Assembly (NCBI GenBank): GCA_964545715.1
Contig: CAZJHX010000143.1
Location: forward strand, 1-27,205
Direction: 5' to 3'
Origin: CAZJHX01 sp964545715
GTDB lineage: Bacteria; Myxococcota_A; UBA9042; GCA-2863065
DNA: 27,205 bases
A program made the translations under genes and the position numbers. The notes under the pieces are model-generated. The model searched no databases. It was not told the origin of the DNA and was given only the letters and a program-made list of their open reading frames with translations. Positions 1 through 8,933 of this stretch are shown one piece after another. How positions within the stretch are numbered: position 1 is the first letter of the stretch; each line of letters starts with the position of its first letter.

Positions 1-70
1 CCGGCGACACAGGCCCCGGCGACACAGGCCCCGGCGACACAGGCCCCGGCGACACAGGCCCCGGCGACAC
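1..70 (+). repeat. 15-bp direct tandem repeat encoding GDTGP
   Basis: Four exact copies of CCGGCGACACAGGCC (1-15, 16-30, 31-45, 46-60) are followed by a partial copy that differs at one base. The unit is a multiple of three, so copy-number change keeps the frame and would only alter the length of the linker. The array continues off the left edge, so total copy number is unknown. Confidence 0.95.
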
Positions 71-866
71 GGGCGACACCGGCGATACGGGCGACACAGG
101 CGGACCTCCCGACGACGGCGCGTGCACGAACACCTCCGACAACGCCAAGTTCATCGACGGCTCGATCAACAACCTGCTCCAGGCGTGCAGCGGTCCGTGT
201 CACGACGCGGCGGACTACGCCGACTGCATGGGCGACTGCCTGGCCACGGACCTCAGCACAGAGTGCGCGGCGTGCGCGGGTGACTGGGCCTTCTGCATGG
301 ATGAGGGCCCGTGCCTGAACAAGTGCATCGGCGATCCCAGCGGCGCGGCCTGCGCCACGTGCCTGGCCGAAGAGTGCGACCCGGCGATGAAGGCATGCAG
401 CGGCCTGACCCTGGGCGGCGGCGACGAGGGCGGCGGCGAGGACACCGGCGGGCCCGACGACACGGGCGGCGGCCCCGATGACACCGGCGGCGGCCCCGAT
501 GACACCGGCGGCGGTCCCGGCGGTCCCGGCGGCGGCTTCAACTTCGGCGAGGGCGCCTGCACCGAGACGCAGGATCAAAAGGACAAGTGGAACGACCAAA
601 GCGCGTTCTTCAAGATGATCGACTGCAGCGACGGCTGCTTCACCGAGGACCAGGACGCGTTCAAGACGTGCACGATCGACTGCATGCTCAGCACCGTAGG
701 CAACGACTGCGCCGTGCTCATCGCGGATTACTTCCTGTGCGTGGACTTCTACTGCGAGGGTCCCGCGGGCGGGCCGGAGGGCACGCCGGAGAACAAGAAC
801 TGCATCAAGAACATCTGCGAGCCCGACTTCGAGAAGGACAGCGGCGTCCCGCTCAGCCAGGAGTAG
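1..866 (+). CDS. Cys-rich Asp-Thr-Gly repeat protein, 5'-truncated by window edge
   Basis: The reading frame is open from the window edge (first complete codon at base 3) to TAG at 864-866, giving 287 visible residues; the start lies outside. The visible part opens with Gly-Asp-Thr-Gly-Pro repeats, then a Cys-rich segment (about 125-405), a second Gly/Asp/Thr linker (about 415-540) and a second Cys-rich segment (about 555-830). The two Cys segments share spaced C-x3-C and C-x2-C pairs, suggesting an internal duplication stabilised by disulfides. This is typical of exported proteins from myxobacteria-like organisms whose low-complexity linker holds a domain away from the membrane; a lipoprotein signal upstream is likely but not visible. 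The function is unknown. Its stop lies 6 bp from the stop of the convergent P450 gene. Confidence 0.8.
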   Translation, partial: GDTGPGDTGPGDTGPGDTGPGDTGDTGDTGDTGGPPDDGACTNTSDNAKFIDGSINNLLQACSGPCHDAADYADCMGDCLATDLSTECAACAGDWAFCMDEGPCLNKCIGDPSGAACATCLAEECDPAMKACSGLTLGGGDEGGGEDTGGPDDTGGGPDDTGGGPDDTGGGPGGPGGGFNFGEGACTETQDQKDKWNDQSAFFKMIDCSDGCFTEDQDAFKTCTIDCMLSTVGNDCAVLIADYFLCVDFYCEGPAGGPEGTPENKNCIKNICEPDFEKDSGVPLSQE

Positions 867-872
867 CGCGGG

Positions 873-2243
873 TCAGGCCTCGGCCGTCATCAGCAGGCCG
901 TGCCGCGGCCTCAGCGTGATGGCGGCCTCCGGCACCACCGGGTGACCGGGCACCAGTGACAGCCGATATCGGCGCACGATCATCGCCAGCATAATGACGG
1001 ACTCCATCATGGCAAAGTGGCTGCCGATGCAGCGCCGCGGTCCCATTCCAAACGGCAGGTAGACGTCCGCGGGCCGCTGGGCCACGCGGTCGGGCAGGAA
1101 CCGGTCCGGGTCGAAGCCCTCGGGATTGCGCCAGTAGCGCGGGTGGCGGTGCAGGGCGTAGGCGCAGATGCCGATCTGGGTTCCCGGCGCGATGGGGTAC
1201 CCGTCCAACACGTCGGCTTCGGTGGCCTGACGCTCCACCATCCATGCGGGTGGATAGAGCCGCATCGACTCCTGGATCACGCGCGTCGTCAGCGCCAGCG
1301 CGCGCACGTCCTCTGGCGTCGGGTCGCGGCGGTCGCCCAGCACGGCCTCCACCTCAGCGCGCACCTGGCGTGCGATGGCCGGGTGCTGAGAGAGCAACAT
1401 GAGCGTCCAGGTCAGCGCGTTGGCGGTGGTCTCATGACCGGCCAGCACCAGCGTCATCACCTCGTCGCGCAGCTGCTGATCGCTCATGGCGGGCTGACCG
1501 TCCTCGGTCCGAACGTTGGCCAGCATGCCCAGCAGGTCGTCGCTGTCACAGTCGCGGCGTTGCTGGATCAGCCGAAACACCAAGGAGTCCAGGGTGGCGC
1601 GCGCCCGCTTGAACCGCACGTTGCCCGGCGTTGGGATCCACAGGGGTGGCGGAATCAGCTTCTCTGGGTAGCGCGTGGCAAAGTGCAGCGCCTCGGTCAA
1701 CGCCCGCCCGACATCGGCGGCGTCGTTTTCGAGGTCCGCTGAAAAGAGGGTGTGCCCGACGATACGAAAGGTGACGCGCATCATCTCCTCGTGCACGTCA
1801 AAGCGCCGCCCCGGCTGTGCCAGGGACTGCCAACGCTCCAACATGTCGCCGGTGCACTCGGCCATCGCCTGCGCAAACCCGGCCAGGCGCTTGCGGTGAA
1901 AGGCGGGCTGAGCCAGCTTGCGCTGCGTCTTCCAGTGCTGGCCTTCGCTGGTGAGCAGGCCTCGACCCAGAAACAGCTTCAACCCGGCGTAGCTGCGGCT
2001 CTTGGGATAGTTGTCGCGATTGCGGACCAACACGTGGCGCACGTCTTCCGGCCGGTTGATCACCACGTATGGGAACGGGCCCAGCCGGTAGTAGATCGTG
2101 TCGCCGTAGTCGCGCACCCCGCTCATGAAGGCGGTCAGCGGGTCCCGAATCACCTGCAATGCGTTGCCGAGCACGGGCACGCCGGGCGGACCGGGCGGAC
2201 GGCGGGTGGTCGCGGGCGGGGTCAAAGCGGCGATTGTTGGCAT
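873..2243 (-). CDS. Cytochrome P450 monooxygenase
   Basis: A 456-residue P450, a normal length for a soluble bacterial enzyme. It has a Pro-rich hinge (PPGPPGVPVLGN), the I-helix oxygen-activation motif AGHETT near residue 265, the ExxR motif (ESMR) near 324 and the heme loop FGMGPRRCIG with the thiolate Cys near 403. It should hydroxylate or otherwise oxidise a hydrophobic substrate, using electrons from a ferredoxin system not present here. ATG at 2243 is chosen because GGAGGT lies 4 nt upstream; an upstream TTG at 2267 would place the start inside the operator. The gene diverges from a TetR gene across a doubled palindrome, so it is probably TetR-controlled. AGHETT and the heme loop differ from the usual CYP51 pattern, so I do not call it a sterol 14-demethylase. 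The nearby oxidosqualene cyclase makes a triterpenoid or sterol substrate plausible, but this is inference. Confidence 0.95.
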   Translation of the reverse strand: MPTIAALTPPATTRRPPGPPGVPVLGNALQVIRDPLTAFMSGVRDYGDTIYYRLGPFPYVVINRPEDVRHVLVRNRDNYPKSRSYAGLKLFLGRGLLTSEGQHWKTQRKLAQPAFHRKRLAGFAQAMAECTGDMLERWQSLAQPGRRFDVHEEMMRVTFRIVGHTLFSADLENDAADVGRALTEALHFATRYPEKLIPPPLWIPTPGNVRFKRARATLDSLVFRLIQQRRDCDSDDLLGMLANVRTEDGQPAMSDQQLRDEVMTLVLAGHETTANALTWTLMLLSQHPAIARQVRAEVEAVLGDRRDPTPEDVRALALTTRVIQESMRLYPPAWMVERQATEADVLDGYPIAPGTQIGICAYALHRHPRYWRNPEGFDPDRFLPDRVAQRPADVYLPFGMGPRRCIGSHFAMMESVIMLAMIVRRYRLSLVPGHPVVPEAAITLRPRHGLLMTAEA

Positions 2244-2252
2244 GCGCACCTC

Positions 2253-2312
2253 CAAAACATGAGGCAATCCTCACATTTGACAAAACATGAGGGTTGCCTC
2301 ACGTTTTGTCAA
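2253..2312. promoter_or_regulatory. Doubled palindromic operator between P450 and tetR
   Basis: Two TGAGG-N4-CCTCA palindromes lie at 2260-2273 and 2288-2301, 28 bp centre to centre. The 12-nt block CAAAACATGAGG occurs exactly twice (2253-2264 and 2281-2292). The right-hand site extends to 16-nt arms (2277-2292 and 2297-2312) with one mismatch and a 4-bp spacer. TTGACA, a match to the sigma-70 -35 box, occurs in both arms, one per strand. The right site touches the GTG start of tetR and the left one lies just ahead of the P450 Shine-Dalgarno sequence. This is a strong candidate for binding by the adjacent TetR protein, controlling both genes. Confidence 0.8.
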
Positions 2313-2933
2313 GTGAGCAGCGACACCAAACCGCGCCGCGTGCCGACACAAGAGCGCAGCCGACGCCGATACGCGGCCATCTTGGACGCCGCAGCCGATG
2401 TGTTTTCACAGGTCGGCTACGACGCGGCGACGACGGAGAACATCGCCGCCCAGGCGGAGACCTCCATCGGATCGCTCTATCAGTTCTTTCCCAACAAGCG
2501 CGTGCTCTTTGGCGAGGTGGCGCGGATCTCGCTGGACCGCTTTCGCGGCAAATACGAGACGCTGATCACCGACGACGCGATACGCGGTCCGTGGCCCGAG
2601 TTGATCGAGATGGCCATCGACGGGTTTGCGGACCTGCAGTTCACCGATCCGTATGTGCGGGCGGTCGCCACCAACGTGACGATGTGGGGCGACTTCGCTA
2701 CCGAGGACGTCGCGCTGCAAAAAGCGCTGATCCAGGCCGCTCAGGGCATTGTGCAGCTGCACGCCCCGGCGCTGGAGCGCCAGCAGCTGCACCTGGCGGC
2801 CGCCATGATCGTCCACACGATCAGCGTCATGATGTACATCGCGTGGCGCGAGCCCGAGGGCATGCGGCCGGCGATCATCACCGAGACCAAGCGCATGTTG
2901 GTGCGCTACCTGGCGCCGATGATGGACTCGTAG
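2313..2933 (+). CDS. TetR-family transcriptional regulator
   Basis: A 206-residue protein of normal TetR size. Residues about 12-60 form the N-terminal helix-turn-helix domain, with the typical run ILDAAADVFSQVGYDAATTE followed by IGSLYQFFPNK; the remainder is a helical ligand-binding domain with no family-specific signature that I recognise. GTG at 2313 is chosen because the TetR domain starts soon after it; the open frame extends far upstream through P450 antisense sequence, which is not plausible. GTG at 2340 is an alternative start. No Shine-Dalgarno is visible and the operator abuts the start, so the mRNA may be leaderless. It probably represses itself and the divergent P450. Its last 28 bp overlap the 3' end of the convergent cyclase gene. 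Confidence 0.92.
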   Translation: MSSDTKPRRVPTQERSRRRYAAILDAAADVFSQVGYDAATTENIAAQAETSIGSLYQFFPNKRVLFGEVARISLDRFRGKYETLITDDAIRGPWPELIEMAIDGFADLQFTDPYVRAVATNVTMWGDFATEDVALQKALIQAAQGIVQLHAPALERQQLHLAAAMIVHTISVMMYIAWREPEGMRPAIITETKRMLVRYLAPMMDS

Positions 2934-4897
2934 AGGCTGAGGGCCCACACCGGGAACGTGTTTTTGTACAGGCAGTAGTGGTGCATGGCGGTGTTGAAGA
3001 ATACGCCGCCCACGCCCTCTTTTGGCCAGTCCCCGTTCGGCTGCTGGCGCGCCTTTATCAAGCGCACGGCGGGCTCGATGACCGCGCCGTCGCGACAGCC
3101 GGCCATGATCAGCGCCATCACCGCCCAGGCGGTCTGAATGACCATGCCTCTCTCCGACGGAATGTAGCGCTCGTCCACGCAGCTGCGCCAGGTCTCGCCC
3201 CAACCGCCGTCCGCCAGCTGTGTGCGCTTGAACCACGCGACTGCGCGCTGAATCGCCTCGTCCTTCTGGTCGGCGCCCGCGTCCAGCAGCCCCTGAACAC
3301 CGAACAGCGTGCCGTAGGTGTAGTTGACGCCCCAGAAGCCGGGCCAGCTGCCGTCTTTCAGCTGAGTGCGACGCAGCAGCGCGGCCCCGGCGCCCATCGC
3401 GACCCGGCATTGGCGTGTGAGGTCCGACGGCGCGGCGTCTTCGAGATAGGCCGCCAGCCCGCGAATGGCGCTGGCCGTGCACTCGATGTAGCTGCGCTCG
3501 GTCATGCAGTTGCCGAACATCTCGCTGGGGTTGAGGTTCTCCAGGATCAAGTTGCCGCGCTTACGCTCGTAGCTGCCCCAGCCGCCGTCGTCGTTTTGGC
3601 GGGTCAGCAAAAAGCGCGTGGCCTCTTCCAGTCGGTGGGCGGGCAGGCCGTGCCCCAGGGTGTGGTCCAACAGGCGCAGCGCCTCGATCGCCTCACCCGT
3701 GCAGTCTGAGACCGGCCACTGGTGATGCTTGTCGCTGAAGCAGAACCCGCCCAGGCGGCGATCGCGAAACCAGCGCTCGCGGTCTTCGATCTCGGTCTGC
3801 ATCTGGTGCTCATCCAGGTACCGCAGCGCACGCTCCAGCAGGGGGCGCGCCTCATCCACGATGACCTTTGGTCCGGCGCCGATCGCCTGCACGGTGAAGC
3901 TGGTATCCCAGGTCTGGGAGCGAGCGCCGTTGAAGCGCATGCCCTCTTGTGCGTCGGTCCACATCCAGTAGTCGACGCCCGCAAAGCCGGGTGCGAAGTC
4001 GGGGTGGTTCTTGTCCTGGGTCCAGACCGCCAGGCAGTTGAGTAGGCCGTTGACCGGGCTGATGCAGGCGTGGCGGGTGCTGGCAAATTCGAACTCGATG
4101 CGCTCGATGCACGCGCGCATGGCCTTTTGGCGCAGCGCTTTGGGCGCGACCTTGTCGTAGAGGCGGCACAGCTCGTACCCGCCCTTTACCGGCAGGGTCG
4201 GCCACGCGAACATGTCCGCGCCGTGCAGGTCGTGGCGGTGCGCGGCGAAGGGGATCTGCGCGTAGTCCAGGCCCGGATACAGCTCCTGGCGCAGCGACCG
4301 GACCAGCGCGTCTTCGGGGTGCTGAAAACGCTGGCCGTAGACCACGCCGATAGCCAGGTAGATCAGCCGCGTGTGGCAGTAATAGCGGCGCGGGTGGATC
4401 GGGCTCCACTCGGGCAGCAGCCACAGCTCGGGTAGGATCGGGTTGACCCCCTCCCAGCCGTATAGGTTCATGATGGCCAGCCACAGCTTGCCCCACGAGG
4501 GGATGGCCAGCGGGCCGCCGCGGTCGGCGATCCAGGCGCGGCCGCGCGCGACCATCGGGTGGTCGGCGTCGTAGCCCATCAAGCGCAGCGCCACGTAGGT
4601 GAGCGTGGTCACAAACAGGTAGCCGGGACTCTCGGCGTGCATGCCCCAGCTGCCGTCCTCCAGCTGCCAGACCTCAAAGTAGCGGGCAAAGCCGTCCAGC
4701 TTCTCCTGCGGCAGCGTCTGGCCGGTCACATGGGCCACGATGACGTACTGCGCCGTCAGCATGGGGCACCAGACGACCTCACCCTCCCAGCAGCCGGCGT
4801 CGGTTTGGATGCCGCGCAGATAGTCGACGCCGCGCCGCAGATGCAGCAGCTCGTCGGTCTTGCGGGCCTTGTGTTTGACGGTGCGGGCGCGTGCCAT
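2906..4897 (-). CDS. Oxidosqualene cyclase (lanosterol/cycloartenol synthase family)
   Basis: A 663-residue terpene cyclase that should fold 2,3-oxidosqualene into a sterol or related triterpene. The acid motif is SDCTGE, with the protonating Asp at about residue 398 followed by Cys 399, instead of the DxDD of squalene-hopene cyclases. By alignment from memory with human lanosterol synthase, the equivalents of H232 (in CHT, about 175), W387 (330), Y503 (GSYE, 443), C533 (YIECT, 473) and W581 (522) are all kept. Several QW-type repeats are visible (DGSWGMH, DGGWGSYE, DGSWPGFWG, DGGWGETW, NGDWPKE). It lacks the roughly 70-80 residue N-terminal extension of eukaryotic enzymes. ATG at 4897 is favoured over ATG at 4909 because TATGGT lies 7 nt upstream of it and overlaps the 4909 codon. 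Squalene epoxidase is not in the window. The 3' end overlaps tetR by 28 bp. Confidence 0.93.
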   Translation of the reverse strand: MARARTVKHKARKTDELLHLRRGVDYLRGIQTDAGCWEGEVVWCPMLTAQYVIVAHVTGQTLPQEKLDGFARYFEVWQLEDGSWGMHAESPGYLFVTTLTYVALRLMGYDADHPMVARGRAWIADRGGPLAIPSWGKLWLAIMNLYGWEGVNPILPELWLLPEWSPIHPRRYYCHTRLIYLAIGVVYGQRFQHPEDALVRSLRQELYPGLDYAQIPFAAHRHDLHGADMFAWPTLPVKGGYELCRLYDKVAPKALRQKAMRACIERIEFEFASTRHACISPVNGLLNCLAVWTQDKNHPDFAPGFAGVDYWMWTDAQEGMRFNGARSQTWDTSFTVQAIGAGPKVIVDEARPLLERALRYLDEHQMQTEIEDRERWFRDRRLGGFCFSDKHHQWPVSDCTGEAIEALRLLDHTLGHGLPAHRLEEATRFLLTRQNDDGGWGSYERKRGNLILENLNPSEMFGNCMTERSYIECTASAIRGLAAYLEDAAPSDLTRQCRVAMGAGAALLRRTQLKDGSWPGFWGVNYTYGTLFGVQGLLDAGADQKDEAIQRAVAWFKRTQLADGGWGETWRSCVDERYIPSERGMVIQTAWAVMALIMAGCRDGAVIEPAVRLIKARQQPNGDWPKEGVGGVFFNTAMHHYCLYKNTFPVWALSLYESIIGAR

Positions 4898-4904
4898 GGG
4901 CGAG

Positions 4905-4910
4905 ACCATA
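4905..4910 (-). promoter_or_regulatory. -10-like TATGGT, 7 nt before cyclase ATG
   Basis: TATGGT on the minus strand is followed by 7 nt and the ATG at 4897. Initiation about 7 nt past a -10 box would fall on the start codon, giving a leaderless mRNA. I see no convincing -35 box. Confidence 0.4.
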
Positions 4911-4939
4911 GATCAGGGCTGTGTGCGAAGCCAGTGCGG

Positions 4940-4945
4940 TATGAT
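4940..4945 (+). promoter_or_regulatory. -10-like TATGAT, 6 nt before kinase ATG
   Basis: TATGAT matches five of six bases of the sigma-70 -10 consensus and lies 6 nt ahead of ATG at 4952, compatible with a leaderless transcript. No clear -35 box or Shine-Dalgarno is seen. Confidence 0.45.
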
Positions 4946-4951
4946 CGCGCG

Positions 4952-6658
<1,707 letters not shown>

Positions 6659-6659
6659 C

Positions 6660-7415
6660 CTACTTGGCGGCGGGCTGCGCGATGCCGAAGATGGCGCCGG
6701 TCGGGTCGGTCAGCACGGCAAACGTGACCATGCCGGGGATCGTCGTCGCCGGGACGATCACATTGCCGCCCAGCGCCGTCGCTTTGGCGATGGACGCCGC
6801 GGCATCCTCGACGTTGACGTAGTGGGTCCAATGGCACATCGGAGCCTCGGCGGGCTTCTGGTACAGGCCGATGACCGGGTGGTCGCCCAGGTTGAGCATG
6901 TGGTACTCGCCCTCGGGCATGGCCATCGACTGGCCCGCGGTCCAGTTGAAGACCTCCGCGTAGAAGGCTCTGGAGGCTGCCACGTCGTTGGCTGACGTCT
7001 CGCTCCAGCCAAACATGCCGGTCGCCGTGTAGTCGAAGTCGGCCTCGGTCGGGCCTTCGTACAGGCCCACGACGGTGCCTTGCGAATCAGTGACGACGCC
7101 GTAGGCCGCCGTGTCGCCGATGTCGGTCCGGCCGATGTTCACCGTGCCCCCGGTGCCGGCGGCGCGCGCGGCGGCGTCCGTCACCGACTCGGTGTGCACG
7201 AAGCCCACCCAGTGTGACGGCTGACCCGGGGTCTCTACCTCGGCCAGGCCGCCCAGGCCCTTGCCGTTGTTCAGCCAGCCGCGGTGGATGTTCCCGTCGC
7301 CCATATCGCGCTCATCGACGGTCCAGCCAAAGAGGCTGGTGAAGAAGGTGGCCGAGGCCTCTACATTCGTGGTGTAGAGCTCGAACCAGACATGCTTGCC
7401 TAACGTGGTTGTCAC
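6660..7415 (-). CDS. VOC-family (glyoxalase/dioxygenase-like) protein with two domains
   Basis: A 251-residue protein with two vicinal-oxygen-chelate modules, about 5-120 (HVWFELYTTNVEASATFF...SLFGW) and 125-248 (FGWSETSANDVAASRAFY...VFNW), each with the paired beta-alpha-beta pattern. Two-domain VOC proteins of this size include hydroxylase-like and antigen-like members whose substrates are mostly unknown, so no reaction is assigned. GTG at 7415 is chosen because GAGGAG lies about 7 nt upstream and the VOC domain begins at once; further upstream the frame runs into the preceding gene. It lies 20 bp downstream of the lipoprotein gene on the same strand, so the two are probably co-transcribed. 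Its stop lies 1 bp from the stop of the convergent kinase. Confidence 0.92.
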   Translation of the reverse strand: MTTTLGKHVWFELYTTNVEASATFFTSLFGWTVDERDMGDGNIHRGWLNNGKGLGGLAEVETPGQPSHWVGFVHTESVTDAAARAAGTGGTVNIGRTDIGDTAAYGVVTDSQGTVVGLYEGPTEADFDYTATGMFGWSETSANDVAASRAFYAEVFNWTAGQSMAMPEGEYHMLNLGDHPVIGLYQKPAEAPMCHWTHYVNVEDAAASIAKATALGGNVIVPATTIPGMVTFAVLTDPTGAIFGIAQPAAK

Positions 7416-7435
7416 GGATTCTCTCCTCGATTTGC

Positions 7436-8779
7436 TTACAGCGAAGGGTGCCAGGCGTTGGTGCGCACGCCGGCGATTCCGTAGAGGATATCGCCCCACG
7501 TGGAGTTCTTCATGTCGGCGGCGATGGTGAGCCAGTCCGGGGCGTCCTCGGGGGTGCCGCGGGTGATGGCGTTCATGCCGTCCATCAGCGCCTCGAGCAG
7601 CACACCCAGCGTCGGGGGCGCGCCGGCGGGGTACGACGACTTACCGGTGGCCATGATGTCCGCGCCCGCGAAGCCGGACGGGTCGTTCTCGGTGGCCTTG
7701 GCGCGGAAGACCTGGCGCGTGTAGTACGCGTAGCTCTGGCAGGAGTGAATGGTGATGATCTGGTAGTCGCTGGTGAAGGCGTCCGGATCGTCGAGCAGGT
7801 GCTTGCTGCCGTAGGAGGAGTGGCCGTTGTAGTGCACCAGCGTGTACTCGCTGAGACGCTCGCGGAAGCTGGCGGCGAAGCTGCTCTCCCAGGGCACCTC
7901 GGTCGGGTCGTACACGTCGATGATGATGGTGGCGCCCTCTTTCTCCCAGATGAAGCGGCGGTAGGTGCCGTCGTCCGAGTCGGTGCCCGTAAGGCCCAGG
8001 TCCCGCTCCAACATGTCCGTGTGCGCCTTGAAGCGCGAGAGCGGATCGTTGTCACCGCGGTTGGGCACCAGCGCGGCGTAGAAGCCGACCTTGCCGTCGC
8101 CCAGGTCCTGCATCAGCTTGTCGTACTCGGGGTAGGAGATGGGGCGCTCGAAGACGTGGTTGATCTCGATGACGGCCTCGCCGGTCTCCAGGTCGCAGCC
8201 CTCTTTGTCGGGCGCGAAGTAGTAGTGGAAGTTGTAGTCGGCCACGGAGTGCCCGCCGTCGACCTCAGAGCACTCGCGCATCTGGTTGAACGACACGTCC
8301 GTCGGCGCGACCGGCACCTTGGCGGTGAAGACGCGGGGATCGATGCGGTCCAGCGAGGGCAGCGTGCCGTTGAAGCGCCCCAGCAGGTCGACAACCGCCG
8401 TGTACTCCATGACCAGGGAGCCATCTTCCACGCTGGTACGCGTGACGTCGACGCTGTCCGCCAGCTGGTTGAAGCGCCAGCCATGGCTCTCGGCGGTCGT
8501 CTTGATGAACTTGATCTGCAGGTCGACCAGCTTGAGCTGCAGCTCCTCGTCCGTCTCCAGGTCGGCCCAGTCGCCGGTCAGCGCCTGACGAACGACACCC
8601 ACGACCACGGCGCCCACCTCGTACGAGTCCGCGCCCAGCCAGCCGCTGTCCTGCTTGCCGCCGTCGCCCGCGGCATTGGTCGCCGTCGTGTTGTCGACCA
8701 CGGTTGCTTCGCCGCAGCCGATGAAGAGGGCCGCGAGGGTGGCGATTGTCAGTGTCGTGTTGCGGGCTGTGCGGGTCAT
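7436..8779 (-). CDS. Lipoprotein with possible caspase-fold (clan CD-like) His/Cys dyad
   Basis: A 447-residue predicted lipoprotein. Its signal peptide ends at LFIGC (lipidated Cys 22), and the mature N-terminus is a short polar linker. The C-terminal half carries LVHYNGHSSYGS with His 320 and ITIHSCQSYAYY with Cys 347, each at the end of a hydrophobic strand. That is the arrangement of clan CD cysteine peptidases (caspases, gingipain-like C25), where a Gly-flanked His and a strand-end Cys form the dyad; the 27-residue spacing is near that of gingipains. Activity is not established and the wider fold is inferred. ATG 8779 is supported by AGGAG 9 nt upstream and by the signal peptide starting there. 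The VOC gene follows 20 bp downstream. A structural or binding role for the H/C pair is the alternative. Confidence 0.85.
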   Translation of the reverse strand: MTRTARNTTLTIATLAALFIGCGEATVVDNTTATNAAGDGGKQDSGWLGADSYEVGAVVVGVVRQALTGDWADLETDEELQLKLVDLQIKFIKTTAESHGWRFNQLADSVDVTRTSVEDGSLVMEYTAVVDLLGRFNGTLPSLDRIDPRVFTAKVPVAPTDVSFNQMRECSEVDGGHSVADYNFHYYFAPDKEGCDLETGEAVIEINHVFERPISYPEYDKLMQDLGDGKVGFYAALVPNRGDNDPLSRFKAHTDMLERDLGLTGTDSDDGTYRRFIWEKEGATIIIDVYDPTEVPWESSFAASFRERLSEYTLVHYNGHSSYGSKHLLDDPDAFTSDYQIITIHSCQSYAYYTRQVFRAKATENDPSGFAGADIMATGKSSYPAGAPPTLGVLLEALMDGMNAITRGTPEDAPDWLTIAADMKNSTWGDILYGIAGVRTNAWHPSL

Positions 8780-8933
8780 GTCTCGAATCTCCTGTTTTGG
8801 CTGGGTGAGGTCGTTGCTCACCAGCGCCCACCCTCCTGAGCAAGTTCCCTGCCAGCCGCCACAAACGGAACACTGAGCGGCCGCAGGCGTCTGGAGACCC
8901 CACCGCGGAACCGGAACTGCTAGACTTGCCGCC
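8780..8933. other. Divergent intergenic region
   Basis: This 154-bp spacer separates two divergently transcribed exported-protein genes. It holds the AGGAG of the minus-strand gene, an inverted pair GCTCA/TGAGC near 8816-8840, two adjacent GGAAC blocks near 8908-8918 and the -10-like hexamer of the plus-strand gene. I see no further gene in it. Confidence 0.6.
8921..8926 (+). promoter_or_regulatory. -10-like TAGACT, 7 nt before fibrinogen-like ATG
   Basis: TAGACT is followed by 7 nt and ATG at 8934. The spacing fits initiation on the start codon; there is no Shine-Dalgarno between them and no clear -35 box. Confidence 0.4.

Noticed and set aside
873..2243. CYP51 sterol 14-demethylase
   Set aside because: The I-helix reads AGHETT and the heme loop FGMGPRRCIG, which differ from the usual CYP51 forms; substrate is left open despite the nearby cyclase.
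1752..2312. Long N-terminal extension of TetR
   Set aside because: The open frame runs antisense through the P450 gene and across the operator; the TetR domain starts just after GTG 2313.
2294..3709. 471-residue plus-strand frame overlapping tetR and the cyclase
   Set aside because: Arg/Gly/Ala-rich composition without domains; a shadow of the two real genes.
2906..4897. Squalene-hopene cyclase
   Set aside because: The acid motif is SDCTGE, not DxDD, and the surrounding stretches match oxidosqualene cyclases throughout.
7409..8839. 476-residue plus-strand frame
   Set aside because: Antisense to the lipoprotein gene, with Val/His/Arg-rich low-information sequence typical of GC-rich shadows.
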